Origin: JAHEYG01 sp040403535
Lineage (GTDB): Bacteria; Bacteroidota; Bacteroidia; B-17B0; Aurantibacillaceae
Reading direction: 5' to 3'
NCBI GenBank assembly: GCA_040403535.1
Contig: JBBAKL010000038.1
Location: forward strand, 1-29,942
Length of the DNA: 29,942 nt
The position numbers and the translations under genes were made by a program. Within the stretch, counting starts at the first letter, position 1; the number at the start of each line of letters is the position of its first letter. Under the pieces are notes generated by a model. It did not search any database. It had not been told where the DNA came from and saw nothing but the letters and a program-made list of their open reading frames with translations. This document shows positions 8,961 through 17,233 of the stretch, in pieces.

Positions 8961-9187
8961 TGGTACGTATTATTCAACAAAGAGATAAATGTATAGGTTG
9001 TAATGCCTGTGTGGAGGCAGCATTTGATCGTTGGCGTGTTTCCAGAAAAGATGGTAAATGCACCTTGGTTGGCGGCGTTAATAAAAAAGGTTTTTATCAG
9101 GTTTTGGTGAACGATCATGAATACGAAGATAATCTGAGAGCTGCTATCAATTGTCCTGTGAAGATCATTCAGGTGAGTAAAATCTAG
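8960..9187 (+). CDS. Small single-cluster 4Fe-4S ferredoxin
   Basis: A 75-residue protein with the cluster motif CIGCNACVEAA (Cys11, Cys14, Cys17) and a fourth ligand in NCPVKII (Cys65), as in single-cluster low-potential ferredoxins. The middle carries a short strand/turn insertion. The start codon overlaps the U32 stop (TAATG), so the two are translationally coupled. I infer that it supplies electrons to, or helps maintain the cluster of, the U32 protein; this is from context only. No other oxidoreductase gene is adjacent. Confidence 0.85.
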   Translation: MVRIIQQRDKCIGCNACVEAAFDRWRVSRKDGKCTLVGGVNKKGFYQVLVNDHEYEDNLRAAINCPVKIIQVSKI

Positions 9188-9224
9188 TACTTTACTTTTT
9201 CATCATATTTGCTTAGTTTTAGGT

Positions 9225-9686
9225 ATGGCAAATAAAGAACTTTTTTTTACGCAGGAATATATCCCCCTTCTTAAAAAACTGAATGGAAACGAAAAAGGTA
9301 ATTGGGGTGTTTTATCGCCACAAGGGATGATAGAACACATAACAGACTCTATAGCTATTGCCTGGAAAAGAATTGAACATCCAATGCAAACACCTGAAAA
9401 CATATTAGAGAAAGTAAGAAGTTTTGCTTTAAGCGATAAAGAGTTTAAGCCGGGAACCAAAAATTCTCTAATGACAGAAGAGGCTGCTCCTTTACGTAAT
9501 TTAAGCATTGAAGCCGCCATCATTGAATTGGATAGTGAGATAAAATCATTTATTGAATTTTATAAAAATAATCCGAATACAATAGTTACCAATCCTTTTT
9601 TCGGAGACCTGAATTATCAGGAATGGTTACACTTACTGCATAAACACGCTACACACCACTTAAAACAATTTAATTTACAGGGATAA
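9225..9686 (+). CDS. DUF1569-type protein of the DinB superfamily
   Basis: The 153-residue protein looks like a four-helix bundle of the DinB superfamily, DUF1569 branch. It has a first helix ending GMIEHITDSI (about residues 34-43) and a last helix HLLHKHATHHLKQF (about 136-149). DinB-like proteins bind a metal through three histidines, here probably the early IEH histidine and two of the late ones, and many are thiol-dependent transferases or of unknown role. The ATG at 9225 is preceded by a CATATTTG box resembling a -7 element. No function can be assigned from neighbours. Confidence 0.65.
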   Translation: MANKELFFTQEYIPLLKKLNGNEKGNWGVLSPQGMIEHITDSIAIAWKRIEHPMQTPENILEKVRSFALSDKEFKPGTKNSLMTEEAAPLRNLSIEAAIIELDSEIKSFIEFYKNNPNTIVTNPFFGDLNYQEWLHLLHKHATHHLKQFNLQG

Positions 9687-9690
9687 TTTT

Positions 9691-11322
9691 ATGCAGAAAC
9701 AATTGGCACTCATATCTTTTATTTTTGTTAGTATCTTGATAAATGCTCAGGCACCTAATTGGCTTTGGGCTAAAAGTCACGGTAGCAGTGCTGCAGAAAA
9801 TATTTCCGGATTAGCAGTTGATAATATAGGGCAATCTTACGCGTGCGGTTATTATTTTAGTTCTGCATTTACAATTGGTACAAACACATTAACCAATAAC
9901 GGTAATTACGATTCCTATATCGCAAAATTTGACCTGAATGGAAATCCATCATGGGCAAAAAGCTTTGGCGGAACATTTGACGATAACGCAACAGCCGCCG
10001 CTTATCATGGTCCAAATAGTTTATATGTGGTGGGCAGTTTTATAAGTCCGACAATGGTATGTGGTACAACTACATTAACTAATTCGGCATTTGGCGATAT
10101 GTTTGTTGTGAAGCTTGATGCTAACGGTAATTTTATATGGGCAAAGAATTTTGGTGATGGAGGCAGTAATCATGCTACTTCGGTTGTGGTGGATCAAAAC
10201 GGCAATGTTTTAGTTACCGGTTATTTTAATAGCGCTACTTTAACCATGGGTACTTACACTTTAAATGGCAATGGTAACGATGATGTTTTTATTGCTAAGT
10301 TAGATGCAAACGGGAATGTATTATGGGCAACTAATTTTGGAGACAACTTAGCCGAAAATGCAAACGGAATCACAGTTGATGCAACTGGGAATTCCTATAT
10401 TACCGGTTTTTATAAAAGCGCAAATTTGGTAGCGGGTACTCAAACACTAGTTAACGTTGCACCAACCAGCGCCGATATTTTTTTAATAAAATTAAATCCT
10501 TCAGGAAATGTATTAAACGCCGCTTCATTTGGTGATATGCTGGATGAAGTAGGAACCGGTATTACCAGCGATATAAACGGAAATATTATTTTAACCGGAT
10601 ATTATTTTAGCCCAACACTAACGGTCGGCACCACCTCTTTAACTAACTATGGAAATCGTGATGTTATTATTGTTAAAACAAACCAAAGCTGTGCGCCTAT
10701 TTGGGCCCAAGGAGGTGGTGGTAATAATGACGATTATGGTTATGGAATCATGTCAGATAATTCAGGAAGAATTTTCGTAAATGGACATAACCATAGTTTT
10801 ATGGCAGCATTTGGAACATACACGTTGAATTTCGGAGGAGTTGGCGATTGTTTTATAGCTGCTTTCGATTCATTTGGAACGCCTTTGTGGGCAGATGGCG
10901 TAGGAGGGGGCAGTGATGACGGCTGGAATGTTTTAAGCAGAGATGTGTCAGGAAATATTTATTGTGGAGGTTATTTTTCCAGCGCGTCAGTTACGCTAGG
11001 TGCAACCAACTTAAATTGTAATGGCAGCGGTGATTTATTAATTGCAAAAATGGTAAATACAACCGGATTGGCGACTGCAGGTTTAGCAGACAATGATTTT
11101 ATTCTGTATCCTAACCCCAGTGCCGGAGAGATTAATTTGAAATCGTTGGCGAATAGAACTTTTGATTTAGAGTTGTACGATGCATTAGGGGCTTTACAGT
11201 TCAGTTTTAAAGGTCAGCCAAGCCAAATAACTCTTGATTTAAGTAATTATCCAAAAGGAATGTATTTTGTTCGTATACTAAGTGGAGAAATTATGCTTAC
11301 CAAAATACTCGTTTTAAATTAA
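9691..11322 (+). CDS. Secreted T9SS cargo with SBBP-like beta-propeller repeats
   Basis: A 543-residue protein with an N-terminal signal peptide (hydrophobic residues 4-18, ending INAQA). Residues about 22-455 are at least eight repeats of roughly 50 residues with the pattern aspartate-x-x-GN-x-YxTGYF, then G(T)xTLTN, then DxFIAKLDxNGNxLWA, the SBBP-type beta-propeller repeat. Residues about 468-543 are a T9SS type A sorting domain: DFILYPNPSAGEINL, a middle strand LELYDALGAL, and the end KGMYFVRILSGEIMLTKILV. It should be exported by Sec, sorted across the outer membrane and anchored or released. It follows the DUF1569 gene by 4 bases. Binding target is unknown. Confidence 0.85.
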   Translation: MQKQLALISFIFVSILINAQAPNWLWAKSHGSSAAENISGLAVDNIGQSYACGYYFSSAFTIGTNTLTNNGNYDSYIAKFDLNGNPSWAKSFGGTFDDNATAAAYHGPNSLYVVGSFISPTMVCGTTTLTNSAFGDMFVVKLDANGNFIWAKNFGDGGSNHATSVVVDQNGNVLVTGYFNSATLTMGTYTLNGNGNDDVFIAKLDANGNVLWATNFGDNLAENANGITVDATGNSYITGFYKSANLVAGTQTLVNVAPTSADIFLIKLNPSGNVLNAASFGDMLDEVGTGITSDINGNIILTGYYFSPTLTVGTTSLTNYGNRDVIIVKTNQSCAPIWAQGGGGNNDDYGYGIMSDNSGRIFVNGHNHSFMAAFGTYTLNFGGVGDCFIAAFDSFGTPLWADGVGGGSDDGWNVLSRDVSGNIYCGGYFSSASVTLGATNLNCNGSGDLLIAKMVNTTGLATAGLADNDFILYPNPSAGEINLKSLANRTFDLELYDALGALQFSFKGQPSQITLDLSNYPKGMYFVRILSGEIMLTKILVLN

Positions 11323-11333
11323 ATTTTAATAAG

Positions 11334-11341
11334 TACCTTTA
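11334..11341 (+). promoter_or_regulatory. Possible -7 box of rlmB
   Basis: TACCTTTA, one base from TAnnTTTG, lies 7 bases before the rlmB ATG. The spacing to the start is very short, so this is weak. Confidence 0.25.
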
Positions 11342-11348
11342 CCTCAAC

Positions 11349-12083
11349 ATGAATGAAGGTACACTCATATTTGGAATCCGAGCAATTATAGAAGCAATCA
11401 GCGCCGGAAAAGCTATTGATAAAATTTTATTACAAAAAGGTTTGTCTAACGAATTGTTCAACCAGTTGCGTCAGGCTTTACGCGGTTCTGAAATTCCGTT
11501 TCAGTTTGTACCTCCCGAAAAATTGAAACGCCTTACCGATAAAAACCATCAGGGAGCAATCGCCTTTATAGCGGAGGTAAATTACTACAGTACTGAAGAT
11601 TTATTGGCTGAGGTCTTTGAAGCAGGAAAAACTCCATTGGTGTTAATTTTAGACAGAGTAACGGATGTGCGTAATTTTGGTGCCATTGCCCGCAGTGCCG
11701 AATGTGCAGGTGTTGATTTTATTATCATACCAAGTCGTGGTGCCGCGCAAATCAATGGAGACGCCATTAAAACCAGCGCCGGTGCTTTACACCGTTTAAA
11801 AGTATGCAGAGAAGATAATCTGAAGAATACCATCGAGTACTTGAAGGAATATGGCCTGCAAATTGTAGCTTGTCATGAAAAGACTGATAAATTAATTTAT
11901 GACGCGGATTTCAAAAAGCCTACTGCCATCATTATGGGTTCCGAAGAGAATGGTATTAGTGGAGAGTATGTAAAACGCAGCGACATTCAGGTTAAAATTC
12001 CAATGACAGGAAACATTGCTTCATTAAACGTATCGGTAGCAACCGGAATTGTTTTGTTTGAAGTGGTTCACCAGCGTTTATAG
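11349..12083 (+). CDS. rlmB: 23S rRNA (guanosine-2'-O)-methyltransferase, RlmB-type
   Basis: A 244-residue SpoU-class (SPOUT) methyltransferase. Residues 1-80 are the L30e-like RNA-binding domain, starting GIRAIIEAI. The knotted catalytic domain shows motif 1 LDRVTDVRNFGAIARSAECA (about residues 101-120, with the Asn-Phe-Gly-Ala-Ile-x-Arg catalytic loop), motif 2 IIMGSEENGIS and motif 3 IPMTGNIASLNVSVATGI (about 217-234), which bind S-adenosylmethionine. RlmB 2'-O-methylates G2251 of E. coli 23S rRNA in the peptidyl-transferase P loop. Close relatives TrmH and RlmB-like enzymes cannot be fully excluded, but the length and motif set favour RlmB. It stands as the first gene before a UbiA-like gene. 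Confidence 0.88.
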   Translation: MNEGTLIFGIRAIIEAISAGKAIDKILLQKGLSNELFNQLRQALRGSEIPFQFVPPEKLKRLTDKNHQGAIAFIAEVNYYSTEDLLAEVFEAGKTPLVLILDRVTDVRNFGAIARSAECAGVDFIIIPSRGAAQINGDAIKTSAGALHRLKVCREDNLKNTIEYLKEYGLQIVACHEKTDKLIYDADFKKPTAIIMGSEENGISGEYVKRSDIQVKIPMTGNIASLNVSVATGIVLFEVVHQRL

Positions 12084-12084
12084 T

Positions 12085-12939
12085 TTGTCGGCGCGATCTA
12101 ACATATTAAATCATTTTTTTGATTTTGTAGGTTTTTCCAATTTATTTCTTGCTTTTGTTGTTTTTGCTTCTACTCTGCAAGCCGGATTTGTATTTAGTGA
12201 AGTTACTTCATCTTCCATAGCCTTTTCAATTATTAATTTTGTTTCAGCATTTTTTTTATATAATCTTCAGCGAATTTATCAAAGTACTCAGCCTACAATA
12301 GACACACGTTTATTGTGGTACCGAAAAAACAAAAAATGGATTTTCACAATAGCATTGTTATTGGTATTAGTCTTTTCCAATGTTATAATGGAGATTATGG
12401 TTCAATATTACCAGGGGATGATTGTTTACGGTTTTTGTGGGTTAGTTAGCCTATTTTATTTTCTTCCGCCTTTTCAATTTCGAAAAGTTAAATACATAAA
12501 GCAGTTTGCTATTGCTTGTATTTGGGTTGTGGTGTGTACTGTTATTCCTTTCATGTATTCTGAAAACACATATGTTGGTTTAAACAATTTAACAAGAGAT
12601 AAATGGCTCTATATTATGTCTCAATTTTGTTTCATTAGCGCGCTCTGTATCCCTTTTGATATACGCGATATGGTGAAAGATAAAAACGAAAGAACTATGT
12701 CATTACCGATTGTGCTTGGAATTAAAAAGAGTAAAACGATAGCAATAGTGTTAATTATCTTTTATTTTATACTTACTTTTTTTGCGCTTGAAAGAAGCTT
12801 AATTGTTATCAGACTGTTAATTGGATTGCTGAGTATAATTCTTATTTATTACGCTAATGAAAAACGCTACCGGTATTATTTTATTTTTCTAACCGATGGC
12901 GTTATATTGCTGCAATCTTTATTGCTTTATTTTTTATAA
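12085..12939 (+). CDS. UbiA-like multi-spanning membrane protein lacking the first Asp motif
   Basis: About 284 residues with eight or nine hydrophobic helices. No ATG is available. I place the start at the TTG at 12085, just after the rlmB stop; a TTG at 12049 inside rlmB would add 12 residues. The segment DIRDMVKDKNERTMSLPIVLG (Asp192, Asp195, Asp199) matches the second aspartate motif of UbiA prenyltransferases, including the following TLP-like stretch. The first motif, usually NDxxDxxxD, is replaced by YNLQRIYQS (Asn60), with no aspartates. UbiA enzymes attach isoprenoid chains to aromatic or lipid acceptors using Mg-diphosphate bound by both motifs. Loss of one suggests altered or absent catalysis. 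It overlaps the 3' end of hemL tail to tail by 6 bases. Confidence 0.6.
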   Translation: MSARSNILNHFFDFVGFSNLFLAFVVFASTLQAGFVFSEVTSSSIAFSIINFVSAFFLYNLQRIYQSTQPTIDTRLLWYRKNKKWIFTIALLLVLVFSNVIMEIMVQYYQGMIVYGFCGLVSLFYFLPPFQFRKVKYIKQFAIACIWVVVCTVIPFMYSENTYVGLNNLTRDKWLYIMSQFCFISALCIPFDIRDMVKDKNERTMSLPIVLGIKKSKTIAIVLIIFYFILTFFALERSLIVIRLLIGLLSIILIYYANEKRYRYYFIFLTDGVILLQSLLLYFL

Positions 12940-14202
12940 TGCTTCGCTAAATGCTTTAATGGTTGCTGTGATGTCTTCATCTGTGTGCGCCTCACTCATA
13001 AATCCAACTTCATAGCCTGAAGGCCCCATGTAAATACCTTTTTCTAAAAGCTTATGGTATAAGCTTCGGAAATGTTGCATGCTATCTGCATCAATTTCTT
13101 CCGCTGTTTGAATTTTGTCTTTGTCAGTAAAAGCAATCCAGAAAATAGAACCAACTGAAAACACTTTGAAGTTGTTGTTTTTAAATTGCGATAATCCGCT
13201 AAGTAATTTCTGAGTTTTGCTTTCCAGTTTCTTATAGAAATTAGGTTTAAGACATTCGCTAAGCTGTGCAAAACCTGCGCTCATGGCAACTGGGTTACCG
13301 CTTAATGTTCCTGCCTGATAAACGCCTCCTTCCGGAGAAATTTTACTCATAATATCTTTATTAGCACCATAAGCGCCTACCGGAAATCCGCCGCCAATAA
13401 TTTTACCATACGTAATTATATCGGGTTTAATGCCATAATAACCTGCGGCGCCGGTAAATCCAACACGGAATCCACTGATCACTTCATCAAACAACAATAA
13501 GGTTCCGTTTTTTGTGCAGATATCACGTAAAAACTGTAAGTAATCTTTATCCTGTAATAATAGTCCGTTGTTAGCCGGAATCGGTTCGATGATGACACAG
13601 GCAATCTGATTGTGAAATTGCGCGAAGGCTTCTTCTACGGCATTTTTGTTATTTAATGAAACAACGATTGTTTCATTCACAAAACTTTCGGGTACCCCGG
13701 CAGAAGAAGTATTTCCAAAGGTAACAAGTCCTGATCCTGCTTTCACTAAAAGTGAATCGCTGTGGCCATGATAACATCCTTCAAACTTTAGGATTTTATT
13801 TCTACCGGTATAACCTCTTGCCAAACGAATAGCACTCATTACTGCTTCAGTGCCACTGCTCACAAATCGGATTTTTTCTATATACGGGTTGTTGCCTAAA
13901 ATCAATTCAGCTAATTCATTTTCTAGTCGGGTTGGTGCACCAAATGAAGTTCCATTGCGCATAGTTTTTTCAACCGCGTTTAAAACTTTGTCGTTCGCAT
14001 GACCTAAAATTAACGGCCCCCAACTGCAGCAATAATCAACAAATTCATTACCGTCTGCATCCCAAATATGTGAACCTTTACCCTTTTCAATAAATATAGG
14101 GTTGCCGCCAACACTTCGGAAAGCTCTTACAGGAGAATTTACCCCGCCCGGGAAGTAATTTTTTGCTTTTTCAAATAATTGGGTTGAATAGATATTTTTC
14201 AT
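12934..14202 (-). CDS. hemL: Glutamate-1-semialdehyde 2,1-aminomutase
   Basis: A 422-residue PLP enzyme of class III aminotransferase fold that turns glutamate-1-semialdehyde into 5-aminolevulinate, the first committed haem precursor in the C5 pathway. The start has the family's PGGVNSPVRAFRSVGG. The PLP lysine is Lys267 in YGKIIGGGFPVGAYG, and SSGTEAVMSAIRLARG and DEVISGFR are the usual phosphate-loop and cofactor-aspartate segments. Length matches the family. ATG at 14202 is 4 residues before FEKAKNYFPGG-type sequence expected at the N-terminus. It is transcribed alone on the minus strand, divergent from kynU across a 63-base gap that holds a palindromic double promoter. Confidence 0.97.
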   Translation of the reverse strand: MKNIYSTQLFEKAKNYFPGGVNSPVRAFRSVGGNPIFIEKGKGSHIWDADGNEFVDYCCSWGPLILGHANDKVLNAVEKTMRNGTSFGAPTRLENELAELILGNNPYIEKIRFVSSGTEAVMSAIRLARGYTGRNKILKFEGCYHGHSDSLLVKAGSGLVTFGNTSSAGVPESFVNETIVVSLNNKNAVEEAFAQFHNQIACVIIEPIPANNGLLLQDKDYLQFLRDICTKNGTLLLFDEVISGFRVGFTGAAGYYGIKPDIITYGKIIGGGFPVGAYGANKDIMSKISPEGGVYQAGTLSGNPVAMSAGFAQLSECLKPNFYKKLESKTQKLLSGLSQFKNNNFKVFSVGSIFWIAFTDKDKIQTAEEIDADSMQHFRSLYHKLLEKGIYMGPSGYEVGFMSEAHTDEDITATIKAFSEAL

Positions 14203-14225
14203 AATAGTTCTGTAAAATTCAGGTA

Positions 14226-14241
14226 CAAAGATATATCTTTG
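14226..14241. promoter_or_regulatory. Palindromic double -7 promoter between hemL and kynU
   Basis: CAAAGATATATCTTTG is a perfect 16-base palindrome. Each strand therefore reads TATCTTTG, an exact TAnnTTTG -7 box, at 14234-14241 on plus and 14226-14233 on minus. It lies 24 bases from both the hemL ATG (minus, 14202) and the kynU ATG (plus, 14266). The two boxes abut, so the two polymerases should exclude each other. The -33 boxes are weak: TTTG for hemL on minus at 14250-14253 is only 16 bases away. Confidence 0.65.
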
Positions 14242-14265
14242 AAAGGTTACAAAACACTAAGTTTT

Positions 14266-15528
14266 ATGAATTTTGTTAATAGTTTGGAATTTGCTCAGCA
14301 AAGTGATAAGGCAGATAAGCTGAGCGCTTACCGTCAGAAATTTTTATTTCCTCAGCATAATGGCAGCGATGTGGTTTACTTCACCGGTAATTCTTTAGGA
14401 CTGCAACCTAAAACAACACAATTGTACATTCAACAAGAACTGGAAGACTGGGCGAAATATGGAGTGGAGGGACATTTTCTGGCGAAGCATCCGTGGATGC
14501 CGTATCACGAATTTCTGACTGAAAAAATGGCAAAAATAGTTGGCGCGCTTCCGGAAGAAACGGTGATGATGAATCAACTTACCGTTAATTTGCATTTGCT
14601 AATGGTTTCATTCTATCGCCCAACTAAACAACGTTATAAAATTTTATGTGAAGCAAAGGCCTTTCCGAGCGATCAGTATGCGTTACAATCGCAAATAAAA
14701 TTTCATGGTTACTCCATTGATGATGCGTTAATTGAAATATCACCACGAGAGGGAGAATACACCATTCGTCATGAGGATATCTATGATTCTATCGAAAAAA
14801 ACAAAGACAGTTTAGCTTTAGTGATGATTGGTGGTGTGAATTATTTTACAGGACAGGTTTTCGATATGAAAGCGATTACCGAGGCGGGACACAAAGCAGG
14901 TGCTATTGTTGGTTTTGATTTGGCACACGGCGCAGGTAATTTAAAATTGGCTCTGCACGATTGGAATGTGGATTTTGCTGCGTGGTGCAGTTATAAATAT
15001 TTGAATAGCGGTCCCGGTAGTGTTGCCGGCGCATTTGTACATCAAAAGCATTTAAAGAATACCGAATTGCCAATGTTTGCAGGTTGGTGGGGACATGATA
15101 AGAAAACACGTTTCTTAATGGATAAGACTTTTGTGCCAATGCAAACTGCTGAAAGATGGCAAATGAGCAACGCGCCTATTTTTGCAATGGCGGCCTGTCG
15201 TGCATCTTTGGATATTTTCGATGAAGTTGGCATGGATGCTTTAGTAGAGCGAAGCAAACGTTTAACAGCATATCTGGAGTTTATTGTAGGAGAAGTAAAC
15301 AAGCAAAAAAATAATTGTTTGGAGATTATTACGCCAAAAGAAAACCGCGGTTGTCAGATTTCTATTGTTGCTAATGGATACGGAAAACCATTATATAATA
15401 AGTTAATTGAAAATGGCGTAATTCCGGATTGGCGAGAACCTAATGTAATTCGTTGCGCGCCTGTTCCTCTTTATAATTCATTTGAAGACATATACCGGTT
15501 CGGACAAATTTTATTGAATTTGTTGTAA
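14266..15528 (+). CDS. kynU: Kynureninase
   Basis: A 420-residue PLP enzyme that splits kynurenine (or 3-hydroxykynurenine) into anthranilate (or its 3-hydroxy form) and alanine. The start is the ATG at 14266; the TTG at 14239 overlaps the promoter box. Family features are YFTGNSLGLQPK near the start, FDLAHGAGNL (cofactor aspartate), and AWCSYKYLNSGPGSVAG with the PLP lysine at Lys244, then FAGWWGHD and QMSNAPIFAMAA, typical for kynureninase. It leads the run kynU, glutaminase, aroB, aroA, and its promoter is the plus half of the palindrome. Confidence 0.96.
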   Translation: MNFVNSLEFAQQSDKADKLSAYRQKFLFPQHNGSDVVYFTGNSLGLQPKTTQLYIQQELEDWAKYGVEGHFLAKHPWMPYHEFLTEKMAKIVGALPEETVMMNQLTVNLHLLMVSFYRPTKQRYKILCEAKAFPSDQYALQSQIKFHGYSIDDALIEISPREGEYTIRHEDIYDSIEKNKDSLALVMIGGVNYFTGQVFDMKAITEAGHKAGAIVGFDLAHGAGNLKLALHDWNVDFAAWCSYKYLNSGPGSVAGAFVHQKHLKNTELPMFAGWWGHDKKTRFLMDKTFVPMQTAERWQMSNAPIFAMAACRASLDIFDEVGMDALVERSKRLTAYLEFIVGEVNKQKNNCLEIITPKENRGCQISIVANGYGKPLYNKLIENGVIPDWREPNVIRCAPVPLYNSFEDIYRFGQILLNLL

Positions 15529-15544
15529 CGCAGAAATTCTTTTA

Positions 15545-16114
15545 ATGAAATTACTGATTTTAGATAACTACGATAGCTTTACATACAACCTGGTTCATCT
15601 TATTGAAAAAGTCAGTACCATTCCGTTTGAAGTTCATCGCAATGATAAAATTTCTATTTCTGAAATACACTCGTTCGATAAGATACTTTTATCCCCGGGC
15701 CCGGGTTTGCCCGAAGACGCGGGAATAATGCCCGAATTATTAAAAAATTATTCCGCCACTAAATCCATATTTGGTGTTTGTTTAGGCATGCAGGCAATTG
15801 GCGAACATTATGGCGCTAAACTTAAAAACCTAAATCAGGTTTATCACGGAATAGCAACGTCTATTACTGTAACAGAAACTAAGGATGTATTTAAAGACTG
15901 CCCAAGTCAATTTATAGTTGGCCGATATCATTCATGGGTAGTTGATTCAGAAAATTTACCAAGTGATTTATGTGTTACTGCTACTGACAAAGAAGGGTCT
16001 ATAATGGCATTAAAACACCGTTCCGATAAGGTTTGTGGCGTTCAGTTTCATCCTGAATCCGTTTTATCGGAATACGGTGAATTGATTATTGGGAACTGGT
16101 TGAAAATGTACTGA
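15545..16114 (+). CDS. Glutamine amidotransferase subunit of anthranilate or aminodeoxychorismate synthase (TrpG/PabA)
   Basis: A 189-residue class I amidotransferase. It starts LLILDNYDSFTYNLVH, has LLSPGPGLPEDAG (oxyanion side), the nucleophile Cys79 in GVCLGMQAIGEHYG, and the triad partners His169 and Glu171 in VQFHPES. It releases ammonia from glutamine for a chorismate-using partner. TrpG and PabA cannot be told apart from sequence, and some bacteria use one for both. The partner (TrpE or PabB) is not next to it. The gap to kynU is 16 bases. With aroB and aroA downstream, it points to chorismate end-use, and kynU upstream to anthranilate salvage. Confidence 0.85.
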   Translation: MKLLILDNYDSFTYNLVHLIEKVSTIPFEVHRNDKISISEIHSFDKILLSPGPGLPEDAGIMPELLKNYSATKSIFGVCLGMQAIGEHYGAKLKNLNQVYHGIATSITVTETKDVFKDCPSQFIVGRYHSWVVDSENLPSDLCVTATDKEGSIMALKHRSDKVCGVQFHPESVLSEYGELIIGNWLKMY

Positions 16115-16147
16115 TAAAACTCATTAATAAAACTATTCCGCATTTTG

Positions 16148-16155
16148 TATCTTTA
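16148..16155 (+). promoter_or_regulatory. Possible -7 box of aroB
   Basis: TATCTTTA, one mismatch from TAnnTTTG, lies 4 bases before the aroB ATG at 16160. No -33 TTTG is seen. Such closeness would give a nearly leaderless message, so this is tentative. Confidence 0.3.
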
Positions 16156-16159
16156 TTCC

Positions 16160-17233
16160 ATGCAAGCAATATCATCAATTGGTTATAAAGTATATTTTGG
16201 AAAAAGCGTGTACAAAGAACTAAACGCTTTTCTTACAAAAAACAAATACTCCAAGTACTTTGTTATTTGTGATCAGAATTCATTTGCAAATTGTTACATG
16301 GATTTATTAACCAATTGCAAAAAGCTAAAGGAAGCAGAGATTATTGAAATTGATGACGGAGAAAGTTCAAAGAATCTTGAAATCTGTTCTCAGATTTGGG
16401 AAACAATGCTGGAATTAAATGCAGACCGGAATGCTCTTGTAATAAATTTAGGTGGAGGAGTAGTCTCAGACTTAGGAGGGTTCGTTGCATCCGTTTATAA
16501 GCGCGGTTTAGATTTTATAAATATTCCAACAACGGTTCTTTCAATGGCCGACGCAAGTGTTGGTGGAAAAACGGGTATAGATTTCGCTAATCTTAAAAAT
16601 GTTATTGGAACTATTACGCAACCTAAGGCTGTGTTTGTAAATACGGATTTTATTTCAACTCTTCCCCGTCGTCATTTTATGAATGGCATGGCTGAAGTTC
16701 TAAAAATGGCTTTAATATCTGATAAGTATTTATGGAAACAACTTAAAACGGATTTTGAATTCAAAAATGCCACGCAATTACTTTACAAAAGTGTTGAGCT
16801 TAAAAACAAATTTGTGAAGCGCGATCCGAATGAAAAAAGTATCAGAAAGGCACTCAATTTCGGTCACACAATTGGGCATGCAGTAGAAGCAGTGTTGTTA
16901 AACACCGAAGATGAACTATTGCATGGTGAGGCTGTGGTTGTAGGAATGATTGCTGAAAGTTTCATATCATACAAGAAGAAATTGCTTTCTAAGCATGAAC
17001 TTGATGAAGTAATTAATTGCTTTAAAAATTGTTTCACTTTAAGTCCTTTGCACGCTCGGCATTTTGAAGAAATTGATATTTTGATTTTAAATGACAAGAA
17101 AAATAATAACGGTAAAGCCTTATTTACACTCTTAAATAAAATAGGATCATTTAAGATAAATCAAACGGTAACTCCTGCACAGGTAAAAGCTTCTCTTGAA
17201 TTTTATAATTCGATTGTAAATGATAAAAATTAA
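16160..17233 (+). CDS. aroB: 3-dehydroquinate synthase
   Basis: A protein of about 357 residues that converts DAHP to 3-dehydroquinate, the second shikimate step, using NAD and a divalent metal (Zn or Co). I chose the ATG at 16160 over a TTG at 16145. Signature segments are NLGGGVVSDLGGFVASVYKR (NAD loop), IPTTVLSMADASVGGKTGID, NGMAEVLKMALI (metal-binding Glu) and the histidines in LNFGHTIGHAVEA and HGEAVVVGM. It lies 45 bases after the glutaminase and overlaps aroA by 14 bases, so the two are translationally coupled. Confidence 0.96.
   Translation: MQAISSIGYKVYFGKSVYKELNAFLTKNKYSKYFVICDQNSFANCYMDLLTNCKKLKEAEIIEIDDGESSKNLEICSQIWETMLELNADRNALVINLGGGVVSDLGGFVASVYKRGLDFINIPTTVLSMADASVGGKTGIDFANLKNVIGTITQPKAVFVNTDFISTLPRRHFMNGMAEVLKMALISDKYLWKQLKTDFEFKNATQLLYKSVELKNKFVKRDPNEKSIRKALNFGHTIGHAVEAVLLNTEDELLHGEAVVVGMIAESFISYKKKLLSKHELDEVINCFKNCFTLSPLHARHFEEIDILILNDKKNNNGKALFTLLNKIGSFKINQTVTPAQVKASLEFYNSIVNDKN

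Noticed and set aside
8822..9118. Minus-strand frame of 98 codons across the U32/ferredoxin junction
   Set aside because: Overlaps two well-supported coupled genes and has no recognisable features.
14239..14265. TTG start 27 bases upstream of kynU
   Set aside because: It overlaps the promoter palindrome; the ATG at 14266 fits the family N-terminus.
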